A stretch of 64,000 nucleotides of DNA from Streptomyces sp. NBC_00704. Its GTDB lineage: Bacteria > Actinomycetota > Actinomycetes > Streptomycetales > Streptomycetaceae. This document shows, one piece after another, positions 25,257 to 33,021 of the stretch. Within the stretch, counting starts at the first letter, position 1. Each line of letters begins with the position of its first letter. A program made the translations under genes and the position numbers. The notes beneath the pieces are model-generated. The model had not been told where the DNA came from and ran no database searches. It saw only the letters and a list, made by a program, of their open reading frames with translations. The DNA lies in assembly GCF_036226605.1 (NCBI RefSeq), contig NZ_CP109000.1:2290501-2354500 (forward strand). Direction: 5' to 3'.

Positions 25257-27463
25257 TGGAACCGCTGCGCTCCGCCGACCCGTCCCGGCTGGGCCGCTAC
25301 CGGCTGCTCCGGCGGCTGGGCGCCGGCGGGATGGGCGTCGTCTTCCTGGCCCGCGCGCCGGGCGGGGGCGTCGCCGCGGTCAAGACGGTCCGGGCGTCCT
25401 ACGCCGACGAACGGGGCTTCCGGGCCCGGTTCCGCCGTGAGGTGGAGGCCGCCCGGCGGGTGGACAGCCCGTGGGTGGTCCCGCTGCTGGACGCGGACGC
25501 CGACGCGGAGACGCCGTGGCTGGCGACCGCATACGTCCCGGGTCCGTCCCTCGCCGAGACGGTGGACGTCTTCGGCCCGTTCGCCCCGGCCTCGGTGCGG
25601 GTGCTGGGCCGGCGGCTGGCCGAGGCGCTCGACGCGGTGCACGCGGCCGGTCTCGTCCACCGCGACGTGAAGCCGGGCAACATCCTGCTGGCGCCGGACG
25701 GCCCCCGGCTCATCGACTTCGGCATCGCCCGGGCCCCGGAGGCCACCGCGCTCACCTCCAGCGGCGTGATCGTCGGCTCGCCCGGCTTCCTCTCACCGGA
25801 GCAGGCGCGGGCGCGGTCCGGGGAGATCGGCCCGCCCAGCGACGTGTTCTCGCTGGCGTGCGTGCTGGCGTTCGCCGCGACCGGGGTGCGCCCGTTCGGC
25901 GCGGGCGGGGCGGCCGGCGTGCTGCTGCGCACGGTCTACGAGGAGCCGGACCCCGCCGCGATCCCGGACGACCTGGCCATGCTGCTCAGAGCCTGTCTGC
26001 ACAAGGACCCGGCCCGCCGCCCCGACCTCGCCCGGCTGCGAGCGGAACTCGGAGCCGGCGCCGGCTCCGGCCCGGACGCCGAGGTGAGCTGGCTGCCCGA
26101 GCCGGTCGTCCGCCTGATCGGCGAACGCTCCGCCGCCGTGCTGGCCATCGGCGCGATCGAGCCCACCCAGCTCTCGACCCCGGCGAGCACGGGATCCTCG
26201 GACGCCGCGACGATGACAGCCGTCGGGGTCACTGCGCCCGTCGCACCGGGAATGCGCCGTCGCGGCTTCCTGCGCCTCGGATCGACGGCCGGGGTTCTGG
26301 CGGCCGGTGGCGGCGGGGCCTGGTGGTGGAGCACCCGTCGCGGTACGCCGACGACGCCGCCCGCGGCGGGCACGCGTCCGGAACTGGTCGTCGCGTTCCA
26401 GGGCGACCTGAGCGGCCCCGCGAGGACCGGCGGCCATGCCCAGCTGAACGGGGCCCGGCTGGCCGTCGAGCAGATCAACGCCCAGAGCGGCCGGCCCCTG
26501 CGTCTGAAGCTGGTCCCGTACGACGACGGCGGCGACCCGGCCCGGGCCGCGAGCCTGGCCGGGCGGCTGGTGAAGGACACCTCCGTCCTCGCGGTGCTGG
26601 GGCCCACCAGCGACGCCTGCTTCCTGCGCACCGAGTCCGCGTACACCCGGGCGACGATGCCGGTGGTCACCGTCTCGGTGGACCTCAAGCTCGACGGCAG
26701 GTCGTTCGGCTACGACCAGTTCCGCTCCCACGCGGCGCTGCACGTCGAGAGGACGCTCCTCGCCGCCCCCTGCACCCGCTATCTCAGCCGGCACGTCGAC
26801 GCGCGCAAGGTGTTCCTGGTGGACGACCGGGCGCAGGGCGACGCCGCCTGGGAGCTGTGCGACCTGGCCCAGCGGGGGCTGCAGAACGCCGGCCGTGCGG
26901 CCACGCTGACGAGCGTGGCCGCCGGGAGGACCGACTACGCGGCGCTGGCCGCGTCGGTGCTGTCCTGGGGCGCGGACGCCGTTGTGTGCACGGGCGATCC
27001 GGCGCGGACCGCGGGTATCGCCTCCGCCCTGAAGGCGGCCCGGTTCACCGGCGCCCGTATGGCGACGGAAGCGGCCTTCGGCCCCGGCTTCCTCTCCGCC
27101 GCCGGCGCGGCGGCGACCGGCTGGGTCTTCGCCACCTCGTTCGTCGACCCCGTCGCGCGCCCGTCCGCCCGCGCCTTCGTCGCCGCCTACCGCACCCGGT
27201 TCGGCGCCGCCCCCGGCTGGTACGCGGCGGAGGCCTACGACGCGGTGATGTTCCTGGCCGAGGCCTGCACCCGCGGCGGCACGGCCCTGCGCGAGCGCGG
27301 CGCGATCGCCCGCCGACTGCCCGAGGTCGCGCACACCGGGATCACTCGTACCGTCCAGTTCCGCACGTCGCGCGGCTACAACGACGACGCGATGTTCCTG
27401 TACGAGGTCACCGGGGGCGCGTTCCGCTACCTCGGCCAGTACCTGGAGGCGGCGGTGTCGTGA
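25256..27463 (+). CDS. Second membrane Ser/Thr kinase with ligand-binding-protein sensor domain (paralogue)
   Basis: A 735-residue paralogue of the preceding gene, beginning at ATG 25256 inside the TGATG overlap. Kinase motifs GAGGMG, VAAVKTV, HRDVKPGN and DFGIA are intact. The linker is short, without the 10-residue repeats. A membrane helix at about 333-357 (after MRRRG) precedes an outside type I periplasmic-binding-like domain (FQGDLSGPARTGGHAQLNG ... LGPTSDACF ... YAAEAYDAVMFLAEA). Both proteins share the phrase 'WLPEPV(A/V)RLI(A/G)ERSAA' after the kinase. The pair looks like a duplication that kept the sensor architecture but diverged in ligand pocket. Confidence 0.92.
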   Translation: MEPLRSADPSRLGRYRLLRRLGAGGMGVVFLARAPGGGVAAVKTVRASYADERGFRARFRREVEAARRVDSPWVVPLLDADADAETPWLATAYVPGPSLAETVDVFGPFAPASVRVLGRRLAEALDAVHAAGLVHRDVKPGNILLAPDGPRLIDFGIARAPEATALTSSGVIVGSPGFLSPEQARARSGEIGPPSDVFSLACVLAFAATGVRPFGAGGAAGVLLRTVYEEPDPAAIPDDLAMLLRACLHKDPARRPDLARLRAELGAGAGSGPDAEVSWLPEPVVRLIGERSAAVLAIGAIEPTQLSTPASTGSSDAATMTAVGVTAPVAPGMRRRGFLRLGSTAGVLAAGGGGAWWWSTRRGTPTTPPAAGTRPELVVAFQGDLSGPARTGGHAQLNGARLAVEQINAQSGRPLRLKLVPYDDGGDPARAASLAGRLVKDTSVLAVLGPTSDACFLRTESAYTRATMPVVTVSVDLKLDGRSFGYDQFRSHAALHVERTLLAAPCTRYLSRHVDARKVFLVDDRAQGDAAWELCDLAQRGLQNAGRAATLTSVAAGRTDYAALAASVLSWGADAVVCTGDPARTAGIASALKAARFTGARMATEAAFGPGFLSAAGAAATGWVFATSFVDPVARPSARAFVAAYRTRFGAAPGWYAAEAYDAVMFLAEACTRGGTALRERGAIARRLPEVAHTGITRTVQFRTSRGYNDDAMFLYEVTGGAFRYLGQYLEAAVS

Positions 27464-27535
27464 GACAGATCCGTCGGCATGGTGGCGATCACAGCGAAGG
27501 CGGGCCGTCGCCCACCTGCATCGAGGGCGTCCGGC

Positions 27536-27694
27536 CAGAGGCAGGCTGGAAAGGTGCCTCTTGAGCCTCTTGGCCATCGGAAAGTAGGTGGCGAAGGCGA
27601 GCCCGCCGGAGACGGCGGCCCCGACGAGGGGGATGGCCTTTGAGACGGTCTTCGCGAACGACTGCTTCGTCATCTGGACGCCGAAGCAGGAGGT
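27536..27694 (-). pseudogene. Remnant of an EcsC-like gene (C-terminal fragment)
   Basis: A minus-strand frame reads FGVQMTKQSFAKTVSKAI followed by PLVGAAVSGGLAFATYFPM and RLKRHLSS, which resembles the C-terminus of actinobacterial EcsC-family proteins (Ala/Gly-rich helix then 'PMAxRLKRHL'). No start or upstream part of such a protein is present, and the frame beyond LPLA runs into unrelated sequence. The fragment has lower GC than its surroundings. The family assignment is from memory of the pattern. Confidence 0.45.
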
Positions 27695-27731
27695 TCCTCG
27701 CCCCCTTCTCGGGCGGGCGAGACACTCACCG

Positions 27732-27759
27732 GAATCCGTACTAGAATCTGTACAGAATC
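27732..27759. promoter_or_regulatory. Phased GAATC repeats before the antitoxin gene
   Basis: GAATC occurs at 27732, 27744 and 27755, spaced 12 and 11 bases (one helical turn), the first two followed by (C/T)GTAC. A palindromic CTGTACAG lies at 27748-27755. The element is 28 bases before the Phd-like gene start and fits an autoregulatory site of a toxin-antitoxin operon, with a TATACG -10-like box next to it. Confidence 0.5.
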
Positions 27760-27786
27760 AAGCCTCTATACGAGTACGGTGACAGC

Positions 27787-28137
27787 ATGGAGATCCCTGA
27801 GGTCGTGACGGTCAGCGACGCGCGCGCGAGACTGTCACGGATTCTGACCGACCTGTCGGAGTCCGGCGCTGATGCCACCCCGATCCTGATCGGCGCCCAC
27901 CGCAAGCCCCAGGGCGTCCTCCTGTCCGTCGAGGCCTTCGAAGCCCTGAGCGGCCGAGCGGCACGACGTGCAGCCGTCGCCTCGGCCACCGGCTCCATCG
28001 AGGCCGAGGGGCTCCGGGCCTCCAATGCCTCAGACCGCGACAGCGAGGCGTACGTGAAGGGCGACATCGACGCGGACACCCTTGTCGCGCGCGCGGTGGC
28101 CCGCCACCGACAGACTTCGGAGCGGCGGGCAGGGTGA
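27787..28137 (+). CDS. Phd/YefM-type antitoxin with VbhA-like Fic-inhibitory motif
   Basis: A 116-residue protein. Residues 1-55 resemble the Phd/YefM DNA-binding antitoxin fold (VTVSDARARLSRILTDL ... ILIGAHRKPQGVLLSVEAFEAL). Residues about 65-105 (SIEAEGLRAS ... AYVKGDIDADTLVARAVARH) resemble the VbhA family of Fic inhibitors, with the Fic-blocking motif (S/T)xxxE(G/N) as SIEAEG at residues 70-75. It overlaps the Fic gene by four bases (GTGA). The likely role is to block the AMP-transferase active site of Fic while repressing the operon. The fusion of both parts in one chain is unusual. Confidence 0.8.
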   Translation: MEIPEVVTVSDARARLSRILTDLSESGADATPILIGAHRKPQGVLLSVEAFEALSGRAARRAAVASATGSIEAEGLRASNASDRDSEAYVKGDIDADTLVARAVARHRQTSERRAG

Positions 28138-28706
28138 ACGATCCGTACGCCATGCCCAACGGCGTGCTGCGCAACAACCTCGGCATCACCGACCATCAAC
28201 TGCTCGCGGCAGCAGAGGCGGACATCACCCGGGCGCGCCTCGTCATGCTCGCCGAGCGCCCCTCTACCCGGCGCGTACGACCTCGGCCATCTCCAAGCGT
28301 TCCATGCCGCGATCTTCGGTGACATCTATCCGTGGGCAGGTGAGTTACTCACCGTGAACATCGCCAAGCGCACACCGTTCTGCCCTGCAAGAAACCTGGT
28401 GCCCTACGCCGGAGAGGTCTTCGGCCGCTCGCCTCGTCCGGTTACCTAAGGGATCTCCCCCGGCAGGAATTCGTCATTCGACTTGCCGCGCTGTACGGCG
28501 ACTTGAACGTCCTCCACCCGTTCCGCGAGGGCAACGGCCGCACCCAGCGGGCGTTCCTGACCCAGCTCAGCGCGGACGCGGGCTACGACCTGAACTGGTC
28601 GGGAACAGACCCCCAGCGCAACGAGGACGCCTCGGTGAAGAGCTTCCTGGGTGACAACAGCCTATTGGCGCAGCAACTCGACGAGCTCATCATCACCACA
28701 GAGTGA
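28134..28706 (+). pseudogene. fic: Fic/Doc family toxin gene with two compensating frameshifts
   Basis: Three pieces together make one Fic protein of about 190 residues. Piece 1 (frame of 28134) reads to LVMLAERP; one extra C in the CCCC run near 28259 moves the match to the next frame, LPGAYDLGHLQAFHAAIFG; near 28425 one base is missing and the match returns to the first frame, LASSGYLRDLPRQEFVIRLA. The catalytic motif HPFREGNGR is intact at 28515-28541. Uncorrected, translation ends at 28322. A rare TTA codon lies at 28345. Two single-base indels in C-rich spots could be real decay or assembly errors. If repaired it would be an AMPylating toxin. Confidence 0.85.
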
Positions 28707-29094
28707 CGCAGCCTTCTCCTGCCCGGCAGGCGCCTGCGCGTGCCAGGCCCTCCGATGGAGTGCGCGCTCCCTGACCACGCCGGTCCCGGTCCGCAGTCGC
28801 TGGACAATCATCGGGCCGAACTCAGCTGAACCTGACTCGGCACCACATGGCCACGGCAGAATCGAGATCTTACCGCGACAACGCCCGGCCTTCCGGCCGG
28901 CCAGCGCAACGGCGAAACTCCTGGCACCTGGCACCCCTCGGCGAGGCTCAATGATCCCTTCGTCCCACTTCCGGCACGCTGCGGATCGCCTACAGGAGCT
29001 GCAGCGCCGGGGGCTCGTGCGCGAAGGCCAGGCACTTCGCGTTGCTGGCTGGATAGACGTCCACGCCCCCAGGGCATCTCACTGGACTTGCAGG
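28707..29094. other. 388 bases between fic and rnpB with no recognisable gene
   Basis: Codon bias is lost here and none of the open frames resembles a known protein. Together with the EcsC-like and monooxygenase fragments on either side it looks like eroded sequence next to rnpB. No tRNA, direct-repeat att site or integrase trace was seen. Confidence 0.6.
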
Positions 29095-29500
29095 CAGACG
29101 AGTCGGGCTGTACGCCGGGTTCTGTGCCGAGGTCTCTCGCGAGGGCCTCGGTGACGGCCATCCATCTAGGGCCGGCGTTGCCGCCGGCCTCGTGCGGTCT
29201 ACCCGCGGACTCGGGCGGGCAGCCCTCGAACGTCCGCGCAGAGCACGTTTCACGGTGCTCCTTTTGACCTTGCTCCGGGTGGGGTTTACCTAGCTGCCCA
29301 GGTCGCCCTGGGCACTGGTGGTCTCTTACACCACCGTTTCACCCTTACCGGGGGCCGGAGCCCTCGGCGGTCTGTTTTCTGTGGCACTGTCCCGCGGGTC
29401 ACCCCGGGTGGCCGTTAGCCATCACCCTGCCCTGTGGAGCCCGGACGTTCCTCGGGAAGTCCCGTGAGGGACTCCACGCGGCCGCCCGCCCGGCTCGTCT
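29095..29500 (-). ncRNA. rnpB: RNase P RNA (class A)
   Basis: The catalytic RNA that trims tRNA precursors, about 406 nt. P1 is formed by GACGAGCCGGGC at the 5' end (right edge) and GCCCGACTCGTC at the 3' end (left edge). Conserved core blocks are present: GAGGAACGTCCGGGCTCC, the CACAGAAAACAGACCGCC segment, GGTAAGGGTGAAACGGTGG, TAAGAGACCACCAG, GGTAAACCCCACCCGGAGC, and the GAGGGCTGC ... AGACCGCACGAGGCC ... CTAGATGGATGGCC 3' domain. The sequence matches my memory of the Streptomyces rnpB closely. Exact ends are estimated from P1. Confidence 0.97.
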
Positions 29501-29957
29501 GCCGTGCCGACCATGCTACCGGGCGCACGTCGCGCTTCGGTCCGGCCGCCGTCGCGAGGACCGAGGCCGCGAGGCCGCGTCGGCGCAGGGCGAAGGGGAG
29601 CGGGACGAAGGGGAGCGGGAGGACCGCGCCGACGGCGCACCGGCGCAACCCGTCCGGGGCCGGTTCCATGCCGGATCGGGCGCCGGCAGGATGCCGGTCA
29701 AGGTGCCGGTCAGGTGGACGTCCGCACCCGGACCGCCCGCGAGCGCTCCGGTCTCACGGCGCTCCTCGTGCGGCCGGACGGATGCGTCGCCTGGGCCGCG
29801 GACCCCGGGCATGTCCCGCAGGACACCCTGGAGGCGGCCCTGGAGCGGTGGTTCGGCCCGCCCGCCGCCTGACCGGCCCTCTCGTCGACGCGGGGGCGGG
29901 GGCCTTCGGCGGCACGCCGTACGCTGTGCTGCTGAGCTCGATGTGAGGAGATGTCCC
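29501..29957. other. 457 bases between rnpB and yaaA
   Basis: Upstream side of rnpB, so the rnpB promoter should lie at about 29505-29560, but no convincing -10/-35 pair stands out in the GC-rich sequence. It also contains an in-frame monooxygenase tail (see separate entry) and repeated CGCAGGGCGAAGGGGAGCGG-like purine runs at about 29583-29625. Confidence 0.5.
29700..29872 (+). pseudogene. C-terminal remnant of an aromatic FAD monooxygenase
   Basis: The last 55 codons of this frame (DVRTRTARERSGLTALLV, then RPDGCVAWAADPG and TLEAALERWFG) look like the end of PheA/TfdB-type FAD-dependent hydroxylases, where 'LLVRPDG-x-VAW' followed by a short helix and a WFG-type end is typical. No FAD-binding N-terminus exists upstream: rnpB is there instead. 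It is therefore a fragment, or a very short gene starting at GTG 29714. Confidence 0.55.
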
Positions 29958-30740
29958 GTGCTGGTCCTGCTGCCGCCCTCCGAAGGCAAGGCGTCCTCCG
30001 GACGCGGCGCCCCGCTCAAGCCGGAGGGGCTCTCGCTGCCCGGGCTGGGCCCCGCCCGCGAGGCGGTCCTCGAGGAGCTGGTCGAGCTGTGCGCCGCCGA
30101 CGAGGACAAGGCGTGCGAAGTGCTGGGGCTGAGCGAGGGGCTGCGCGGCGAGGTCGCGAAGAACACCCGGCTGCGCACCGCCGGCGCCCGTCCCGCCGGG
30201 GAGATCTACACGGGCGTCCTGTACGACGCCCTCGGCCTGGCCTCCCTGGACGCCGCGGCGAAGCGGCGCGCGGCCAGGTCGCTGCTCGTGTTCTCGGGGC
30301 TGTGGGGCGCGGTCCGGGTGACGGACCGGATCCCCTCGTACCGGTGCTCCATGGGCGTGCGGCTGCCCGGCCTGGGGGCGCTGGGCGCGCACTGGCGCGG
30401 GCCGATGGCGTCCGTGCTGCCCGAGGCCGCCGGGAACGGGCTGGTGCTTGATCTGCGGTCGGCGGCGTACGCGGCGGCGTGGAAGCCGAAGGGCGAGATC
30501 GCGGAGCGGACGGCCGGTGTGCGGGTCCTGCACGCGCCGACCCGCAAGGTCGTCAGCCACTTCAACAAGGCGACCAAGGGGCGGATCGTCCGCGCCCTGC
30601 TGACGGCGGGGATCGCGCCCAAGGGCCCGGCCGAGCTGGTGGAGGCCTTGCGGGATCTCGGCTACACGGTCGAGGAGCACGCTCCGGCGCGTCCGGGGAC
30701 CGCGTGGTCGCTGGACGTCCTGGTGGACGACGTCCACTGA
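29958..30740 (+). CDS. yaaA: Peroxide stress protein YaaA (UPF0246)
   Basis: A 260-residue cytosolic protein with the family opening 'VLLPPSEGKA', the middle 'SLLVFSGLWGAVRVTDRIPSYRCSM' and the C-terminal 'VSHFNKATKGRIVRALL' that define the YaaA family. In Escherichia coli YaaA lowers free iron during peroxide stress and binds DNA; a similar role is likely here. GTG start at 29958 with AGGAG nine bases upstream. A C-rich stretch follows the stop codon. Confidence 0.93.
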   Translation: MLVLLPPSEGKASSGRGAPLKPEGLSLPGLGPAREAVLEELVELCAADEDKACEVLGLSEGLRGEVAKNTRLRTAGARPAGEIYTGVLYDALGLASLDAAAKRRAARSLLVFSGLWGAVRVTDRIPSYRCSMGVRLPGLGALGAHWRGPMASVLPEAAGNGLVLDLRSAAYAAAWKPKGEIAERTAGVRVLHAPTRKVVSHFNKATKGRIVRALLTAGIAPKGPAELVEALRDLGYTVEEHAPARPGTAWSLDVLVDDVH

Positions 30741-30756
30741 CCGACCGGCCCCGGGC

Positions 30757-30843
30757 ACGCCCACACCCCTCCACACCCAACCGCACCCGCGCGCCCGCCC
30801 ACGCCCACACCCCCGCCCGAACACCGCCACACCACACCACAGC
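30757..30843 (+). promoter_or_regulatory. C-rich, G-poor stretch: possible Rho-utilisation (rut) site
   Basis: Positions 30761-30840 contain 52 C, 18 A, 9 G and a single T, a strong C-over-G bubble in a genome where C and G are usually balanced. It begins about 20 bases after the yaaA stop on the transcribed strand, where no hairpin terminator is found. That is the composition of Rho loading sites. Confidence 0.5.
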
Positions 30844-30911
30844 GCAGCGTTGCGTTGCAGCATGTGCAATGGGCTTTGCGGAGGGTGCTCGCCGACGGCA
30901 GGATGAGGCGC

Positions 30912-31577
30912 ATGACCTCAGCCGTGCCCCTGCCGCCGCCTGCCTCGGTGCTGGACCTCGCCCCGGCCGCGGTGGTGCCCGTGGTGGTCGTCGAGGACGC
31001 CGCCGACGCCGTGCCGCTGGCGCGGGCGCTGGTGGCGGGCGGTCTGCCCGCGATCGAGGTGACGCTGCGGACGCCGGCCGCGCTCGACGCGATCCGGGAG
31101 ATGTCCGGGTCGGTCCCTGGCGCGGTGGTGGGGGCGGGGACGGTGATCTCGCCGGAGCAGGTGACGGCGTGCGCGCGGGCCGGGGCGCGCTTCCTGGTGA
31201 GCCCCGGCTGGACGGACGTCCTGCTGACGGCGATGCGCGCGTGCGGGCTGCCGTTCCTGCCCGGGGTGTCGACCACGTCGGAGGTCGTCGCCCTGCTGGA
31301 ACGCGGCGTGCGGGACATGAAGTTCTTCCCGGCGCAGGCGGCGGGCGGGACCGGCTATCTGCGCTCGCTCGCCGGGCCGCTCCCGCAGGCCCGCTTCTGC
31401 CCCACGGGCGGCATCGGCCCCGACAACGCGCCCGAGTACCTCGCCCTGCCCAACGTCCGCCGGGTGGGCGGGAGTTGGATGGTCCCGGCGGAGGCGGTCG
31501 CGGCACGGGACTGGTCCCGGATCGAGGGCCTGGCGCGTGCCGCCTCCCGGCTCAGCGCAGGTGGGACGTGTCGTTGA
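30912..31577 (+). CDS. eda: 2-keto-3-deoxy-6-phosphogluconate / 4-hydroxy-2-oxoglutarate aldolase
   Basis: A 221-residue class I aldolase. The Schiff-base lysine is in 'MKFFPAQAAGG', the catalytic glutamate in 'AIEVTLRTPAAL', and the phosphate site in 'PTGGIGPDNAPEYL'. It splits KDPG to pyruvate and glyceraldehyde-3-phosphate (Entner-Doudoroff end step) or hydroxy-oxoglutarate. The ATG at 30912 has GATGAGG just upstream. The 3' end overlaps the convergent RNase H gene by 26 bases. Confidence 0.93.
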   Translation: MTSAVPLPPPASVLDLAPAAVVPVVVVEDAADAVPLARALVAGGLPAIEVTLRTPAALDAIREMSGSVPGAVVGAGTVISPEQVTACARAGARFLVSPGWTDVLLTAMRACGLPFLPGVSTTSEVVALLERGVRDMKFFPAQAAGGTGYLRSLAGPLPQARFCPTGGIGPDNAPEYLALPNVRRVGGSWMVPAEAVAARDWSRIEGLARAASRLSAGGTCR

Positions 31578-32997
31578 ACAGGCGGACGCTGGCGTTGCCG
31601 TCCGCGAAGTAGGCCACCGCCGACAGCGACGCGGCCGACAGCTCCATGCGGAACAGGGACGCGGGCGGGGCGCCAAGGGCGAGGCGGACGAACGTCTTGA
31701 TCGGGGTCACGTGGGTGACCAGCAGGACCGTGCGGCCCGCGTAGGCCGCGGCCAGTCTGTCGCGGGCGGCCGCGATGCGCACGGCGGTCGCCGCGAAGCT
31801 CTCGCCGCCGCCGGTCGGCTCGGCCTCCGGGTCGGCCAGCCAGGCGTTCAGGTCGTCGGGGTAGCGCTCGCGGACCTCGCCGAAGGTCAGTCCCTCCCAG
31901 GCGCCGAAGTCCGTCTCGACCAGCCCGTCGTCGACGGTGACGTCCAGCCCCAGACGGGCCGCGACCACGGCGGCGGTCTCCCGCGTGCGGGCCAGCGGGG
32001 AGGCGAGGACGTGCTGCACGGTGCCCCGGCGGGCGAGTGCGGCGGCGACCCGCTCGGCCTGCTCCCGGCCGACGTCCGAGAGCGAGGGATCCGTGCCGCC
32101 GCTGCCGGAGAACCGCTTCTGCGGGGTGAGCGGCGTCTCGCCGTGCCGCAGGAGGACGAAGGTCGCGGGCGCCCCGAGGTCGGGTGCCGCGCCCCAGCCG
32201 ACGGTGGGCGCCTCGGCGGCGGAGACGCCGGGCGCCTCGCCGGACGTGGCGGCGGCGGAGACGCCGGACGTGGTGGCGGCGGAGACACCGGGCGTGGTGG
32301 TGGACGCGGCGACGGTACCGGCGGCGCGGACGTCGGATGCGGCGGCAGCGTCGGCGGAGGAAGCGTCGGAGGCGGCGTCGGCGGAGGAAGCGTCGGAGGC
32401 GGCGTCGGCGGAGGGGGCGGGCCGGGGCGCGGCGGCGGGGGCGCGGCGGGTCCGGGTCAGCGCCTCGCGGGCCCTGGCCGCGCCCGCGGCGGCGTCGCCG
32501 GGCGGCCCTGACGGCTCGAGAGCGGGCGGGGCCGCGGCGGTCCGGGCGCCGAGCGCGGCCCTCGACGCGCCGGCGTCCCACTGCTCGCCCCGCTTGCCCG
32601 CGTCCATGGCCTCGTTGGCCAGCCGGTCGGCGTGCTTGTTCTGTTCGCGCGGGATCCACTCGTAGGAGACCTGCGCGGCCGGCAGCACGCGGGCCGCCTC
32701 CGCGGCGAGCGGTTTCATGTCGGGGTGCTTGATCTTCCAGCGGCCCGACATCTGCTCGACGACCAGCTTGGAGTCCATGCGCACGCGCACCCGCGCCGAC
32801 GGGTCGAGTTCACGGGCGGCCCGCAGCCCGGCCAGCAGGCCCCGGTACTCGGCGACGTTGTTGGTGGCGACGCCGATGTACTCGGCGCGCTCGGCCAGGG
32901 TCTCCCCCGTCGCCGCGTCGATCACCACGCTGCCGTAGCCCGCGGGCCCCGGGTTGCCCCGTGACCCGCCGTCCGCCTCGACGATGAACTCCCGCAC
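31552..32997 (-). CDS. Bifunctional RNase HI / acid phosphatase (CobC-like)
   Basis: A 481-residue fusion. Residues 1-132 are a type I RNase H (EADGGSRGNPGPAGYG, catalytic Asp, then ..AEYRGLLAGL.., RMDSKLVVEQM, HADRLANEA). Residues about 270-481 are a histidine phosphatase (LLRHGETPLTPQKRFSGSGG; RHG, later THVTP). An Ala/Ser/Asp low-complexity linker with 27-bp repeats joins them. The same fusion exists across Streptomyces and in mycobacteria (Rv2228c), where the C-terminal half acts as alpha-ribazole phosphatase in B12 synthesis. It digests RNA-DNA hybrids and may supply the phosphatase step of cobalamin assembly. Confidence 0.93.
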   Translation of the reverse strand: MREFIVEADGGSRGNPGPAGYGSVVIDAATGETLAERAEYIGVATNNVAEYRGLLAGLRAARELDPSARVRVRMDSKLVVEQMSGRWKIKHPDMKPLAAEAARVLPAAQVSYEWIPREQNKHADRLANEAMDAGKRGEQWDAGASRAALGARTAAAPPALEPSGPPGDAAAGAARAREALTRTRRAPAAAPRPAPSADAASDASSADAASDASSADAAAASDVRAAGTVAASTTTPGVSAATTSGVSAAATSGEAPGVSAAEAPTVGWGAAPDLGAPATFVLLRHGETPLTPQKRFSGSGGTDPSLSDVGREQAERVAAALARRGTVQHVLASPLARTRETAAVVAARLGLDVTVDDGLVETDFGAWEGLTFGEVRERYPDDLNAWLADPEAEPTGGGESFAATAVRIAAARDRLAAAYAGRTVLLVTHVTPIKTFVRLALGAPPASLFRMELSAASLSAVAYFADGNASVRLFNDTSHLR

Positions 32998-33021
32998 GGA
33001 ACAAGCCTCTCAGCGGCGCGG

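Noticed and set aside
27464..28706. Intact toxin-antitoxin system
   Set aside because: The Fic frame is broken twice as given, so only the antitoxin can be called an intact gene.
28707..29094. tRNA gene or integration (att) site next to rnpB
   Set aside because: No cloverleaf, no direct repeat of the rnpB 3' end on the far side of the Fic locus and no integrase gene were found by eye.
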